NCBI GenBank assembly: GCA_965207755.1
Contig: OZ242297.1
Coordinates: forward strand, 3,038,001-3,102,000
Source of the DNA: Aldehydirespirator sp028819505
Lineage (GTDB): Bacteria; Actinomycetota; Acidimicrobiia; Acidimicrobiales; Aldehydirespiratoraceae
Direction of reading: 5' to 3'
DNA length: 64,000 nt
Part shown: positions 1-7,880 of the stretch, in pieces
Position numbering within the stretch: the first letter of the stretch is position 1
Layout: each line of letters opens with the position of its first letter
Made by a program: the position numbers and the translations under genes
Notes under the pieces: model-generated
The model's database searches: none
Seen by the model: only the letters and a program-made list of their open reading frames with translations
Told to the model about the DNA's origin: nothing

Positions 1-273
1 CTCGCGGACCGCGGCTCGCTGCTCACGGGCCAACTCGACGATGTGCTCGACGATGGGGGCGGGATCGAGGCCCTTGGCGATCATGACAGTGCGGGTCCGG
101 CGCCGGCCCGCCAGCAACAGTTCCCGCACCGCTTGACGGCCCTCGACCTGTTCGCCGCCCAAACCGCTGCGGTCCCGTCCCGATGGTCCTGAAGCTCGGG
201 GCCGGCTGCCAGACCCGCGCGAGCCCTGACGCCTCGCCGGCCGCGAGCGGCGCGACCGGTTAGGACGGCTCAC
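1..273 (-). CDS. rlmB: 23S rRNA 2'-O-methyltransferase RlmB (TrmH/SpoU family), N-terminal part
   Basis: Ninety-one codons are visible; the gene runs off the left edge, so the catalytic SPOUT knot is not seen. A basic Arg/Ser/Gly/Pro-rich leader of about 37 residues is followed by GEQVEGRQAVREL (about 40-52), which matches the opening of the substrate-binding domain of RlmB-type enzymes that methylate a 23S rRNA guanosine. The ispD-ispF-rlmB order, usual in actinobacteria (often with cysS), supports the call. The start is GTG at 271-273. A GTG with the same following codons lies at 663-665, overlapping the ispF stop as GTGA, exactly four 98-bp units away. The ancestral start was therefore probably coupled to ispF and has been displaced by repeat expansion. 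Each 98-bp unit shifts the frame, so only the 271-273 copy reads into the gene. Confidence 0.78.
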   Translation of the reverse strand, partial: MSRPNRSRRSRPARRQGSRGSGSRPRASGPSGRDRSGLGGEQVEGRQAVRELLLAGRRRTRTVMIAKGLDPAPIVEHIVELAREQRAAVRE

Positions 274-668
274 CGGGACCGACCCAATCCGGCGCGCCGG
301 GCCGCCCCACCACCCAGGCCACAACACCCTCCTTCCGGCCGCGGGCGGCGCGACCGGTTAGGACGGCCCACCAGGACCGACCCAATCCGGCGCGCCGGGC
401 CGCCCCACCACCCAGGCCACAACACCCTCCTTCCGGCCGCGGGCGGCGCGACCGGTTAGGACGGCCCACCAGGACCGACCCAATCCGGCGCGCCGGGCCG
501 CCCCACCACCCAGGCCACAACACCCTCCTTCCGGCCGCGGGCGGCGCGACCGGTTAGGACGGCCCACCAGGACCGACCCAATCCGGCGCGCCGGGCCGCC
601 CCACCACCCAGGCCACAACACCCTCCTTCCGGCCGCGGGCGGCGCGACCGGTTAGGACGGCTCACCGG
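241..668. repeat. 98-bp tandem repeat, four full copies plus a 36-bp partial copy
   Basis: Units begin at 241, 339, 437 and 535, with a partial unit at 633-668. The three later full starts are near-identical. Unit 1 and the partial unit share GGCTCACCGG, where the middle units have GGCCCACCAGG. Each unit carries a copy of the rlmB GTG start region, and the last unit overlaps the ispF stop codon. The period is not a multiple of three. There are no unique spacers, so this is not CRISPR. Confidence 0.95.
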
Positions 669-1177
669 CCCCCGCTCCCGTCAAGATCGTCGGACCGGCG
701 GGCCACCAGAGCCACCGCCCATGCGGCCACACCCTCGCCGCGGCCCAGCGCCCCCACCCCCTCGGTGCTGCGGCCGGCGACGGTCACGGGCGCGCCGGCT
801 GCGGCGCTGAGACGCTGCTGCATGACCTCGCGGTGAGGCGCCAGCTTGGGCGAGTCGAGCACTGCCGTACATGACAGGTTCACAGGATCCCAGCCCGCCT
901 CCCGTACCGCGTCGGCAGCTCGCCGGAGCAAGCCGACGCTGTCGGCGCCGGCCCAGGCCGGATCGCGGTCGCTGAACATCTGGCCGATGTCGGGAAGTCC
1001 AGCCGCGGCCAGCAGCGCCTCGATGCAGGCGTGGGCGACAGCGTCGGCGTCGGAGTGGCCGTGCAGGCCGCGCTCGCCGTCGAAACGCACCCCACCCAGG
1101 ACGAGGGCCCGCTCGGGGTCGTCGCTGTAGCGATGCATGTCGAAGCCCTGCCCGACCCGCAACCCGACCTCAGCCAT
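662..1177 (-). CDS. ispF: 2-C-methyl-D-erythritol 2,4-cyclodiphosphate synthase
   Basis: This enzyme makes MEcPP from CDP-methylerythritol 2-phosphate in the MEP isoprenoid pathway. The 171-residue protein has the usual family length. Visible motifs are GQGFDMHR with probable metal ligands D13 and H15, HSDAD, the third ligand H49, DIGQMF, and the C-terminal STEGVGALGRGEG signature. I chose ATG at 1175-1177, which puts the product at MAEVGLRVGQGFD; a GTG three codons upstream is possible. The 5' end has been tandemly duplicated: a second, out-of-frame copy of the start lies at 1224-1226. The stop TGA at 662-664 overlaps a GTG that was probably the original rlmB start. ispD lies 265 bp upstream on the same strand. 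Confidence 0.95.
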   Translation of the reverse strand: MAEVGLRVGQGFDMHRYSDDPERALVLGGVRFDGERGLHGHSDADAVAHACIEALLAAAGLPDIGQMFSDRDPAWAGADSVGLLRRAADAVREAGWDPVNLSCTAVLDSPKLAPHREVMQQRLSAAAGAPVTVAGRSTEGVGALGRGEGVAAWAVALVARRSDDLDGSGGR

Positions 1178-1242
1178 GACGGCCACCGTCGACGCCCTGC
1201 CCGACCCGCAACCCGACCTCAGCCATGACGGCCACCGTCACC
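1145..1242. repeat. 49-bp tandem duplication over the ispF start
   Basis: The segment from 1145 is repeated from 1194 with a 49-bp period and is identical for about 46 bp. It contains the ispF start codon and its first ~11 codons. The upstream copy is out of frame because 49 is not divisible by three. Confidence 0.93.
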
Positions 1243-1310
1243 GGCGTCGCCGGACCCCGCAGCAGAGCGCGAGAAAGCGGGTGCCCGTAGGGCCGCAGCG
1301 GTGTCACTCC

Positions 1311-1427
1311 CGCTGTTGTTCGCTTCGCTCACGGGCCGCACGGGCCACGTGGTGTGTGCCAGTTCTGCGGACAGGCCGCCGCGGCGCGCTTCGCTCACGG
1401 GCCGCTCGGGCCACAGCATCGCTCGGC
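1311..1427. repeat. Two copies of a dispersed ~40-bp element between ispD and ispF
   Basis: The core TTCGCTCACGGGCCG...CGGGCCAC occurs at about 1311-1350 and 1387-1427. Near-identical 40-bp copies recur at 52681-52720 and, inverted, at 54158-54197. The rest of the 1178-1442 interval between ispF and ispD shows no credible gene. Confidence 0.75.
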
Positions 1428-1442
1428 TTCCCGCAGAGGCCA

Positions 1443-2168
1443 TCATGAGTCGCTCCCCGGTCGCTCGGCGCCCGAGCAACTCTCCAGCAGGGCTTCGGCC
1501 GTCACGAGGTCGTGGGGTTCGGTGATCTTGAGGTTGCGGCTGTCACCTTCGACGGTCACCACTGTCGCACCGGTCGCCTCCACCAGGGTGGCGTCGTCGG
1601 TCGCGTCGGCGCCGGCGGCGTGGGCGGCCCGCAGCGCGCCGGCTCGAAAGGCTTGGGGTGTCTGCACCGCGGCCAGCTTGCGGCGGTCGGCGGTGCCCCC
1701 GCCTCGCCAGCGGATCGTGTCGGTCAGGTCGATCACCGGGATGGCCGCGTCGGCGCCGGCGCGCACCGCTTGGATCACCCGCTCGAACACGCCGTCGGCG
1801 GCCAGCGGGCGGGCGCCGTCGTGCACCAGCACGATCTCGGCGTCGTCGGGAACCCGGCTGAGGCCGCGGCGCACCGAGTCGGAGCGCAACACGCCGCCCG
1901 CCACCGCGACGACCCGCCCGGCGCAGTCGCCGTCGGGGTCCGACAGCCGCCAAGCGTCCGCTCCGGCCGCCTGTGCCTCGGGCAGCACGACCACGACACC
2001 CTCGGACCAGCGGGCGGCTCGCTGCACAGTCCAGTCGATCACGCACCGGTTCCCGAGACGGCTGAACTGCTTGGCCCCGCCGAAACGGTTGCCCTCCCCG
2101 GCTGCGGCCACGATGGTCCAAACCCCCGCACCGGATCGGCCGCGGCACTCGCGGTCGCTCTTGCTCAC
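1443..2168 (-). CDS. ispD: 2-C-methyl-D-erythritol 4-phosphate cytidylyltransferase
   Basis: This enzyme transfers CMP from CTP to MEP, two steps before IspF in the MEP pathway. The 241-residue protein carries the nucleotide-binding loop AAAGEGNRFGGAKQF (21-35), VHDGARP, LTDTIRW, QTPQAF, ATDDATLVE and the C-terminal GDSRNLKITEPHDL. The glycine-rich loop is slightly unusual: FGGAKQF stands where PKQF is more common. Its neighbour ispF lies downstream on the same strand, with a repeat-rich gap of 265 bp. The Crp-family gene is divergent, so the 2169-2280 gap probably holds both promoters. Confidence 0.94.
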   Translation of the reverse strand: MSKSDRECRGRSGAGVWTIVAAAGEGNRFGGAKQFSRLGNRCVIDWTVQRAARWSEGVVVVLPEAQAAGADAWRLSDPDGDCAGRVVAVAGGVLRSDSVRRGLSRVPDDAEIVLVHDGARPLAADGVFERVIQAVRAGADAAIPVIDLTDTIRWRGGGTADRRKLAAVQTPQAFRAGALRAAHAAGADATDDATLVEATGATVVTVEGDSRNLKITEPHDLVTAEALLESCSGAERPGSDS

Positions 2169-2170
2169 GG

Positions 2171-2201
2171 CTACATCGGTCCTGTTGCTACATCGATCCT
2201 G
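2171..2201. repeat. 17-bp-period direct repeat in the ispD/crp divergent promoter region
   Basis: CTACATCGGTCCTG (2171-2184) is followed by CTACATCGATCCTG (2188-2201). A related segment GCTCTTGCTCACGGCTAC near 2154 recurs as GCTCTTACTCACCGCTAC near 2246. The position between divergent genes fits operator sites, but no regulator is identified. Confidence 0.4.
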
Positions 2202-2280
2202 CGGCGGCGCGCGTCGCCGGACTGCTGGCCGCGGCGCCCGCTATTGCTCTTACTCACCGCTACTAGTGTGGGCCGTTGCT

Positions 2281-2991
2281 ATGCCCGGCACCACCTCCAC
2301 GGCTCCCGACATGGCCATCGAGGCGTCCCCGGACGCGCTGCGGGAGGCTCTGCGGGAGACGATTCTCTTCGCAGAACTCGATGACGGGCAGCTCGATCAC
2401 ATCGCGGCCGCCGGCATCGTGCAGTCGCTGCGGCGGAACGTCGTCCTGTTCGAGGAGGGTGACGAGCCCGGCGAGTTCTACCTGGTGCTGTCAGGCCGGG
2501 TGGCCATCGCCCAGGAGTCCGACGACGGGCGGGAGTCGCTGCTGGCGGTGCTGGGTCCCGGCGAGCTGTTCGGCGAGATGGGGTTCCTCGACGGCCACAA
2601 CCGTTCGGCGCAGGCCCGGGCCCTGGAGGAGTCCGAGGTGCTGGTGGTGCCCTACGCCGAGCTGCGGCTGCTCTACGAGGACCATCCGACGGCGCTGTGG
2701 AGCGCGGTGCAGCTGCTGGCCCGGAGGCTGAGGGCGACCGACCAGGCGCTGTCCGACACGGTGTTCCTGGACGTGATGGGACGCACCGCCAAGCGTCTGC
2801 TGGAGATGGCCGGCGACAGGGACGAGTTCGAGATGCCGCTCACCCAGGAGGAGCTCGCCTCGATGGTGGGCGCCAGCCGCGAGCGGGTCAACAAGGCCAT
2901 CCACGCCTTCGTCCGGCTGGGCTGGATCACCCACGACCACCGCCGCTACAAGATCACCAACCGCCGCAACCTCGAGAGCCGAGCCCGCTGA
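2281..2991 (+). CDS. Crp/Fnr-family transcriptional regulator (GlxR-like)
   Basis: This 236-residue protein has a cyclic-nucleotide-binding beta-roll (about 25-140) with GEFYLVLSGRVAI and LGPGELFGEMGFLDG, a dimerisation helix (LARRLRATDQALSDTVF), and a C-terminal winged helix with recognition segment LTQEELASMVGASRERVNKA. The arrangement and motif wording resemble the actinobacterial cAMP regulators GlxR/Crp, which act globally on carbon metabolism. I chose ATG at 2281; an ATG at 2311 is a plausible alternative. The reading frame stays open far upstream, but that part has no coding character. The gene is divergent from ispD. Its target sites cannot be assigned from the sequence alone. Confidence 0.88.
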   Translation: MPGTTSTAPDMAIEASPDALREALRETILFAELDDGQLDHIAAAGIVQSLRRNVVLFEEGDEPGEFYLVLSGRVAIAQESDDGRESLLAVLGPGELFGEMGFLDGHNRSAQARALEESEVLVVPYAELRLLYEDHPTALWSAVQLLARRLRATDQALSDTVFLDVMGRTAKRLLEMAGDRDEFEMPLTQEELASMVGASRERVNKAIHAFVRLGWITHDHRRYKITNRRNLESRAR

Positions 2992-3081
2992 CCCACCCCG
3001 CCGCCACTTCCGGCCATCCCGGCAGAGGATCTCCATGCGTCAACGCGCGAGACATCGCGACCGGATCGCGCCGCTGACGCT

Positions 3082-3391
3082 GGGCGGCGCTCACCCACCC
3101 GAGCACAACTCGAAACGGGCCGCAGCACCACCACAAACTCGACACGATCACCCGGGCGGCGCTCACCCACCCGAGCACAACTCGAAACGGGCCGCAGCAC
3201 CACCACAAACTCGACACGATCACCCGGGCGGCGCTCACCCACCCGAGCACAACTCGAAACGGGCCGCAGCACCACCACAAACTCGACACGATCACCCGGG
3301 CGGCGCTCACCCACCCGAGCACAACTCGAAACGGGCCGCAGCACCACCACAAACTCGACACGATCACCCGGGCGGCGCTCACCCACCGGCG
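3082..3391. repeat. 72-bp tandem repeat, four copies plus a partial copy derived from the vapC 3' end
   Basis: Units begin at 3082, 3154, 3226 and 3298, with a partial one at 3370. Each unit contains GCTCACCCACC, then a variable stretch, then CTCGAAACGGGC. The same order occurs over the last codons and stop of vapC (3379-3410). The array therefore looks like amplified and diverged copies of the gene's end. The 2992-3378 interval holds no gene besides this array. Confidence 0.93.
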
Positions 3392-3780
3392 TAGAGCTCG
3401 AAACGGGCGTTCAGGCGGGTCATGTCGTCGTGGTCTGTGGTGACGATGAAGGTGCCGAGTTGCTCGGCGACCACGGCGAGGTGGGCGTCCACAACATCGG
3501 AGGCGCCGCTCGCTGCCAGTCGCCGGCCGAGGGCGACCGACTCGTCGAGAGCATGCACGTCGAAATGGCGCAGCGCCCGGCTCAGATTGGCCTGCCGGGC
3601 GGGATCGCGCCACACCTGCGCCAGCACGGGATGAGTGGTGTGCAGCGGCTCGCCTCGTTCGGCTGCTCTCTTGACCAGGGCCCAGAGCCGGGAGTTCAGG
3701 CGCTCGCTGTCGGCGATGAGAGGTCCGGCGTCGATGATCAACGATCGACGCCTTGACGGTCGAGCACGGTGTCGGCCCAC
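3379..3780 (-). CDS. vapC: VapC-like PIN-domain ribonuclease toxin
   Basis: This is a PIN-fold protein of up to 133 residues, presumably an RNase held inactive by the VapB encoded just upstream. Visible acidic positions are D in LIIDAGPLI, D in ASDVVDAHL and D in VTTDHDDM. At the usual glutamate position the sequence reads HPVLAQVW, so Gln replaces the second canonical acid. I recall this in some actinobacterial PIN families, so activity is not excluded. I give the longest start, GTG at 3780. TTG at 3741 overlaps the vapB stop as TTGA and starts right at the PIN strand, so it is a serious alternative. The 3' end has seeded the downstream 72-bp repeats. Confidence 0.8.
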   Translation of the reverse strand: MGRHRARPSRRRSLIIDAGPLIADSERLNSRLWALVKRAAERGEPLHTTHPVLAQVWRDPARQANLSRALRHFDVHALDESVALGRRLAASGASDVVDAHLAVVAEQLGTFIVTTDHDDMTRLNARFELYAGG

Positions 3781-3983
3781 TCAAGGTGCTCAGCATCGAT
3801 CGGCCCCTCGCTGGCCTCCCAGGAAGCAATCACATCAAGCAGGGCCCGGCTGCGGCGGCGACGATTGACCTCGGCGAGAAGAGATCGCTTGATGGCGAGT
3901 CGCTTCGTGCCGTCGAGAGCCGCGAGTTCTTCGAGCGCGGCCTCCATCTCGTCGTCGAAGTTGATGGTCGTCTTGCTTGCCAT
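3738..3983 (-). CDS. vapB: VapB-like ribbon-helix-helix antitoxin
   Basis: This 81-residue antitoxin begins MASKTTINFDDEMEAALEEL, a short beta strand followed by a helix as in ribbon-helix-helix antitoxins. The C-terminal part (ASWEASEGPIDAEHLEW) is acidic and would wrap the PIN toxin. The ATG at 3981-3983 lies inside a perfect 14-bp palindrome, which suggests autorepression by operator binding at the start site. A TACCAT hexamer ends 6 nt before the ATG, so the mRNA may be leaderless. The gene overlaps vapC, the usual antitoxin-first order. Confidence 0.82.
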   Translation of the reverse strand: MASKTTINFDDEMEAALEELAALDGTKRLAIKRSLLAEVNRRRRSRALLDVIASWEASEGPIDAEHLEWADTVLDRQGVDR

Positions 3984-3993
3984 ACAAGTATGG
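3980..3993. promoter_or_regulatory. Palindromic operator over the vapB start codon
   Basis: CCATACAAGTATGG is a perfect 14-bp palindrome that includes the vapB ATG and the presumed -10 region. Ribbon-helix-helix antitoxins commonly repress through such sites. Its role here is inferred from position. Confidence 0.6.
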
Positions 3994-4113
3994 TACGACG
4001 ACTGCATTTGCACGGTCAGCGGGCATGGGCCGCATCCGTGTACGACGCCTCGAGGCTGTACTCGCCAACTTCGCTCATGGGCCCAAGGTCGAGAAGGATC
4101 CGGAGGCATTCCG

Positions 4114-5832
4114 ATGACCGAAACGACCATCGCCCTTCATGAACAAGCGGGCCTCTTTGCCGGTCCCGACGACGAGCAGGTCGTTCCGACGCACCACATG
4201 GAGGCCGTATTGCCCGGCGAGCCGGATGCGGCAGCCACCGACGAGAGCGGTGAGCGAGCAGCGCGGACGCGGGGATCGATGCTCTGGGCGGCCTACGGCG
4301 ACGCTCTCGGCTTCATCAGCGAGCTAGTTGATCGGAGAGGCCTTGAGCGGCGTACTCAGGGTGCGCCCCTAGACCACCTGATGGATTGGGAACGCCGGGT
4401 CGGCGGCAGGTCGGGCGTCAGAGCGCTACTGCCGGCTGGGTGCTGGTCCGATGACACGCAGCTTCGGATGGCTGTGAGCCGGTCGATCGGCAGCCGCGGA
4501 TTCGATGTGGAGACCTTCGCTCGGATCGAACTCCCCGTATGGCCCTCCTACGCCCTCGGCGGCGGCCGAGCCTCCAAGGCAGCGGCCAAGAACCTCGGCA
4601 AGTCGAGCGCACTGTGGTATGCGAACACCTACCGCGGCTGGGAGAACGCGGGTGGCAACGGTGCAGCCATGCGCATCCAGCCGCACGTCTGGGCCTCCCG
4701 CGACCTCGCAGACGACTACATGCTCGACGTGATCACCGACAGCGTGTGCACCCACGGCCACCCCCGAGCCATCGTTGGCGCCTGCTTCCACGCGGCGACG
4801 CTGGCTCACTGCCTCGGAACGGGCACGGTCCCTGACTCCCACGCCTGCACGGACATCGCGCACGACGTTGGCGACATGCTCCGTCTGATCGAGGACCATC
4901 GAATGCTCGGCTCCACATGGGTCGGCCTTTGGCAGCAAGCAACCGGGGAGGAGTTCCGCGATGTTTGGCGATCGACCTCCGACGAGCTTTGTGTTGCCGT
5001 CAAGGACGCGATGGGGCAAACCGACGCCGCAGAGAACGTGGAAGCGGCCTACGTGCGGGTCGTCGACCGCCTCGGCCTCAGAGAGCCGAAGCAGCAGGGC
5101 AGCGGGATCCTGACGACCGTTGCCGCCGTCGCTCTAGCAGCTCACGCCTCCAAGGCCCACGAAGGCGTGGTCGTGGCCGCGAACGCCGTCGGCACCGACA
5201 CCGACACGATTGCGTCCATGGCCGGAGCCTTGTTGGGCGCGTGCGACGGCCCTACCAGTCCGCCTGAGGAGCCGCTCGACAGCGACTACCTCCGAGCAGC
5301 AGCGGACCGGCTGGTCGCGGTGTCCAGAGGAGAGCAAGCCACCAACTACACCTACCCCGACCTTCTAACATGGTCCGCACCCGCCACCCTGGCAGATGCG
5401 TTGGTCAGCGACAACGGCGACCTGGCAGTCGAAGGACTCGGACCTGCGGAACGGATGGCCGTTGACGCCACCTACAACGCCCGCCGCAATTTCGCCTGGG
5501 AATGGGTGAGGACTAACTTCGGCCAGTCGCTGCTTATCAAGCGCCGTCCTGAGGTCAAACCGCTAGAAGCCGGGAACGACCTGACCCCGCCCCCTGCCCC
5601 CAGGGAACGGCCTGATCTCCCAGCACTAAAGCCAGACATGCGCACCGATGACCGACCGGTTGCCAAGCCGCTGGACCGAGGAGTTCGGGTCGATGATGCG
5701 GTCAAGTACGCGAGAGCCGAGATCACCGACGATCAGGCACTCGGGTACACCGTCCGACGAATCGCTCGGGATGGAACCATTGCGGACCTAGCAGCCCTGG
5801 TCACAGCTCTTCGCGACGACCTGCGCCGCTGA
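4114..5832 (+). CDS. ADP-ribosylglycohydrolase (DraG/ARH family) with C-terminal extension
   Basis: This 572-residue protein probably removes ADP-ribose from protein, nucleic acid or a small molecule. Family motifs are intact: GDALG (62-66), CWSDDTQL with the DDT metal triad (about 110-117), NGAAMRIQPH (182-191), THGHPRA (213-219) and AVGTDTDTIASMAG (358-371), which supplies the second metal aspartates. After about residue 380 there is a ~190-residue extension with a Pro-rich linker (near PPPAPRER) and a short helical end that I do not recognise. Start is ATG at 4114, preceded by GGAGG with good spacing. It sits between VapBC and a DUF262 gene, a defence-like setting, but no partner ADP-ribosyltransferase is visible. 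Confidence 0.85.
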   Translation: MTETTIALHEQAGLFAGPDDEQVVPTHHMEAVLPGEPDAAATDESGERAARTRGSMLWAAYGDALGFISELVDRRGLERRTQGAPLDHLMDWERRVGGRSGVRALLPAGCWSDDTQLRMAVSRSIGSRGFDVETFARIELPVWPSYALGGGRASKAAAKNLGKSSALWYANTYRGWENAGGNGAAMRIQPHVWASRDLADDYMLDVITDSVCTHGHPRAIVGACFHAATLAHCLGTGTVPDSHACTDIAHDVGDMLRLIEDHRMLGSTWVGLWQQATGEEFRDVWRSTSDELCVAVKDAMGQTDAAENVEAAYVRVVDRLGLREPKQQGSGILTTVAAVALAAHASKAHEGVVVAANAVGTDTDTIASMAGALLGACDGPTSPPEEPLDSDYLRAAADRLVAVSRGEQATNYTYPDLLTWSAPATLADALVSDNGDLAVEGLGPAERMAVDATYNARRNFAWEWVRTNFGQSLLIKRRPEVKPLEAGNDLTPPPAPRERPDLPALKPDMRTDDRPVAKPLDRGVRVDDAVKYARAEITDDQALGYTVRRIARDGTIADLAALVTALRDDLRR

Positions 5833-5944
5833 ACCACCGAAGTAAGGAACAATGCAAGGAACTGGCCGCTGTCAGATGACTGACCAGTCACACCTGATGG
5901 CTGCCCACCCCCTGCACAGTTGATAGCGAGAGGAAAAACAACAC

Positions 5945-7792
5945 ATGAAAACAGATGTCATTACTTTTAATGATCTTTTCTATCAGAATGTGCAGTATCA
6001 AGTTCCGAATTTCCAGCGAGAATACGTATGGACGCTCGAAGACCAGTGGGAAGGGCTGTGGGAAGACGTACAAGACACCGCTGAAGAGTACCTCGAACAT
6101 CTGAACAAAGAGGGCAATGAAGCCGGGGCTCAGCAACTCACGCGCCGCCACTTCATGGGAGCAGTGGTGATTCAGCAGACATTAGGAACGATTGCTGGAA
6201 CGAAGAAGTGTCTTGTCATAGACGGACAACAGCGTTTGACAACTGTGCAACTTCTGCTTCGCGCTGCTCTGGATGTCGTCAACTGTGAGGCACCGGACAA
6301 CGATACAGCGAACCTGGAACACTTGGCAATAAACCAGCGAGCGAAGGATGAAGACCAACTTAAGCTGCGGCCTGCAGACCGCGATAGAGCTGCCTTTCGT
6401 TCAGTAATGACACCAGAAGATACCGAGAACCGTGGCAACAGTTCTCAAGTTGTCGCAGCGTATGTATATTTCAAGGAAAGAGTCGTTCGCTGGTTGTCAG
6501 AGGGAGATGTATGGACTCTCAATTCGAAGATCCATGCATTGGAGACATCTCTACTCGGCCTGTTTGAACTGGTCACTATCGACCTGACTCCCTGCAGATG
6601 ACCCAAACATCATCTTCGAAGTCCTCAACGCACGCGGCACACCACTGTCTCCGTCCGATCTAATCAAGAACCACATGCTCCATGCCGCGTCGAAAGAAGA
6701 AAGTGATGACGAAGTATACGAGAAATATTGGAGTTACTTTCAGGATGATTGGTGGCGCGCAGAAGTGAGGCAGGGTGCCCTGGTTCGTACGCAGTTAGAT
6801 GTCTTCCTAAACTACTGGTTAGCATCGGTGATTGCAGAAGAAATAAAGTCCCACCGCGTCTACCCAAAATTCGCAGATTACGTAAGAGATGAGCGCGCAC
6901 CGGGTGCATCAGAGATCCGTACTATCGCTGAAGAGATCCAACGATGCGGTCGGATTTATCGAAAGTGGGATGAGTACCCTCCAGCATCCACACTAGGTCG
7001 GTTCTTTTATCGCGGGTCAAGGTGCGGACTCGGTGGAATGAGTCCACTCATGCTGTGGCTATTCTCGCAGCCTAGTGAGAAACTTCCACGAGATGAACTT
7101 CTCCGTATCGTCGCCCACATTGAGAGCTTTCTTGTTCGCGAAGAGCGCTGTGCCGTGTGATTACAGCAGGTTTAAATCGGCTGAGCATCGCGCTGTTGCG
7201 ACAAGTCCGTGATGCCAGCGGGAATGAGATTAGAGTACAGCTAACGAGTGCACTCGCGAGTGGCCGCGGTGCGGCCCGATGGCCGAACGACGACGAGGTT
7301 GAACAGGCGCTGTTAGGCCAACCGTTGTATGGTCGCGTAGGAGTGCCCAAGATAAGAATGATCCTCGCAGCTTTGGAGCAAAAGCGGCACGACGATGATC
7401 CTTATTCTCAGGCTCTGACCTTAGAAGCTGAAAAGTTGACGATTGAGCATATACTGCCGCGTTCGTGGAGAGAAAACTGGATTCTGCCTGATACTGAGGA
7501 TCGCGAGATTCGAGAAGTGAGACGCGATCGCTTGGTGGACACGCTGGGTAATCTGACGCTGCTAACTGGCAAACTGAATGCTCACGTTTCGAATGGACCA
7601 TGGCACGATAAGCGGGCGAGGCTAAAGGAGCACCCTGGCCTCTATCTCAATCAAGATCTGACGGAATTGGACTCCTGGTCAGACGATGCCATTGAAAGAC
7701 CGAGGAAGGCGACTCTTAGAGAACATAATACAGATCTGGCCTCGTCCGACAACGAGCAATATCATTGCCAGCTAGATCTCACGGCAGCGTGA
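5945..7792 (+). pseudogene. GmrSD-like DUF262/DUF1524 type IV restriction protein, broken by two frameshifts
   Basis: Three consecutive reading-frame pieces form one protein. Piece 1 (5945-6601) has the DUF262 opening VPNFQREYVW and VIDGQQRLTTVQLLL, as in GmrS-type ParB/Srx-like nucleases acting on modified DNA. Piece 2 continues with FEVLNARGTPLSPSDLIKN from about 6597. Piece 3 (from about 7157) carries LTIEHILPRSW and NLTLLTGKLN, the DUF1524 His-Asn nuclease part. Deleting one C of the CCC run at 6590-6592 restores the first junction. Removing a GT at about 7157 restores the second. GC is about 50%, well below the flanks near 65-70%, and A/T-ending codons are common, so the gene is foreign. 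The start ATG at 5945 follows GAGAGG. Confidence 0.8.
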
Positions 7793-7880
7793 TGCCTGCC
7801 ACACAGCGCCTAAAGCGCCCGGATCGCGAACTGCCTGACGTTTGAGATCAATTGACATCCCCCGTCGGCTGATGTCCCTT

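Noticed and set aside
241..668. CRISPR array
   Set aside because: Units of 98 bp are directly adjacent, with no spacers and no cas genes.
1354..2280. Upstream extension of the Crp-family gene through the ispD region
   Set aside because: The extension is antisense to ispD and low-complexity; the regulator domain starts just after 2281.
3035..3394. Repetitive protein encoded by the 72-bp repeats
   Set aside because: The frame stays open only because 72 is a multiple of three; there is no ribosome-binding site, and the units derive from the vapC end.
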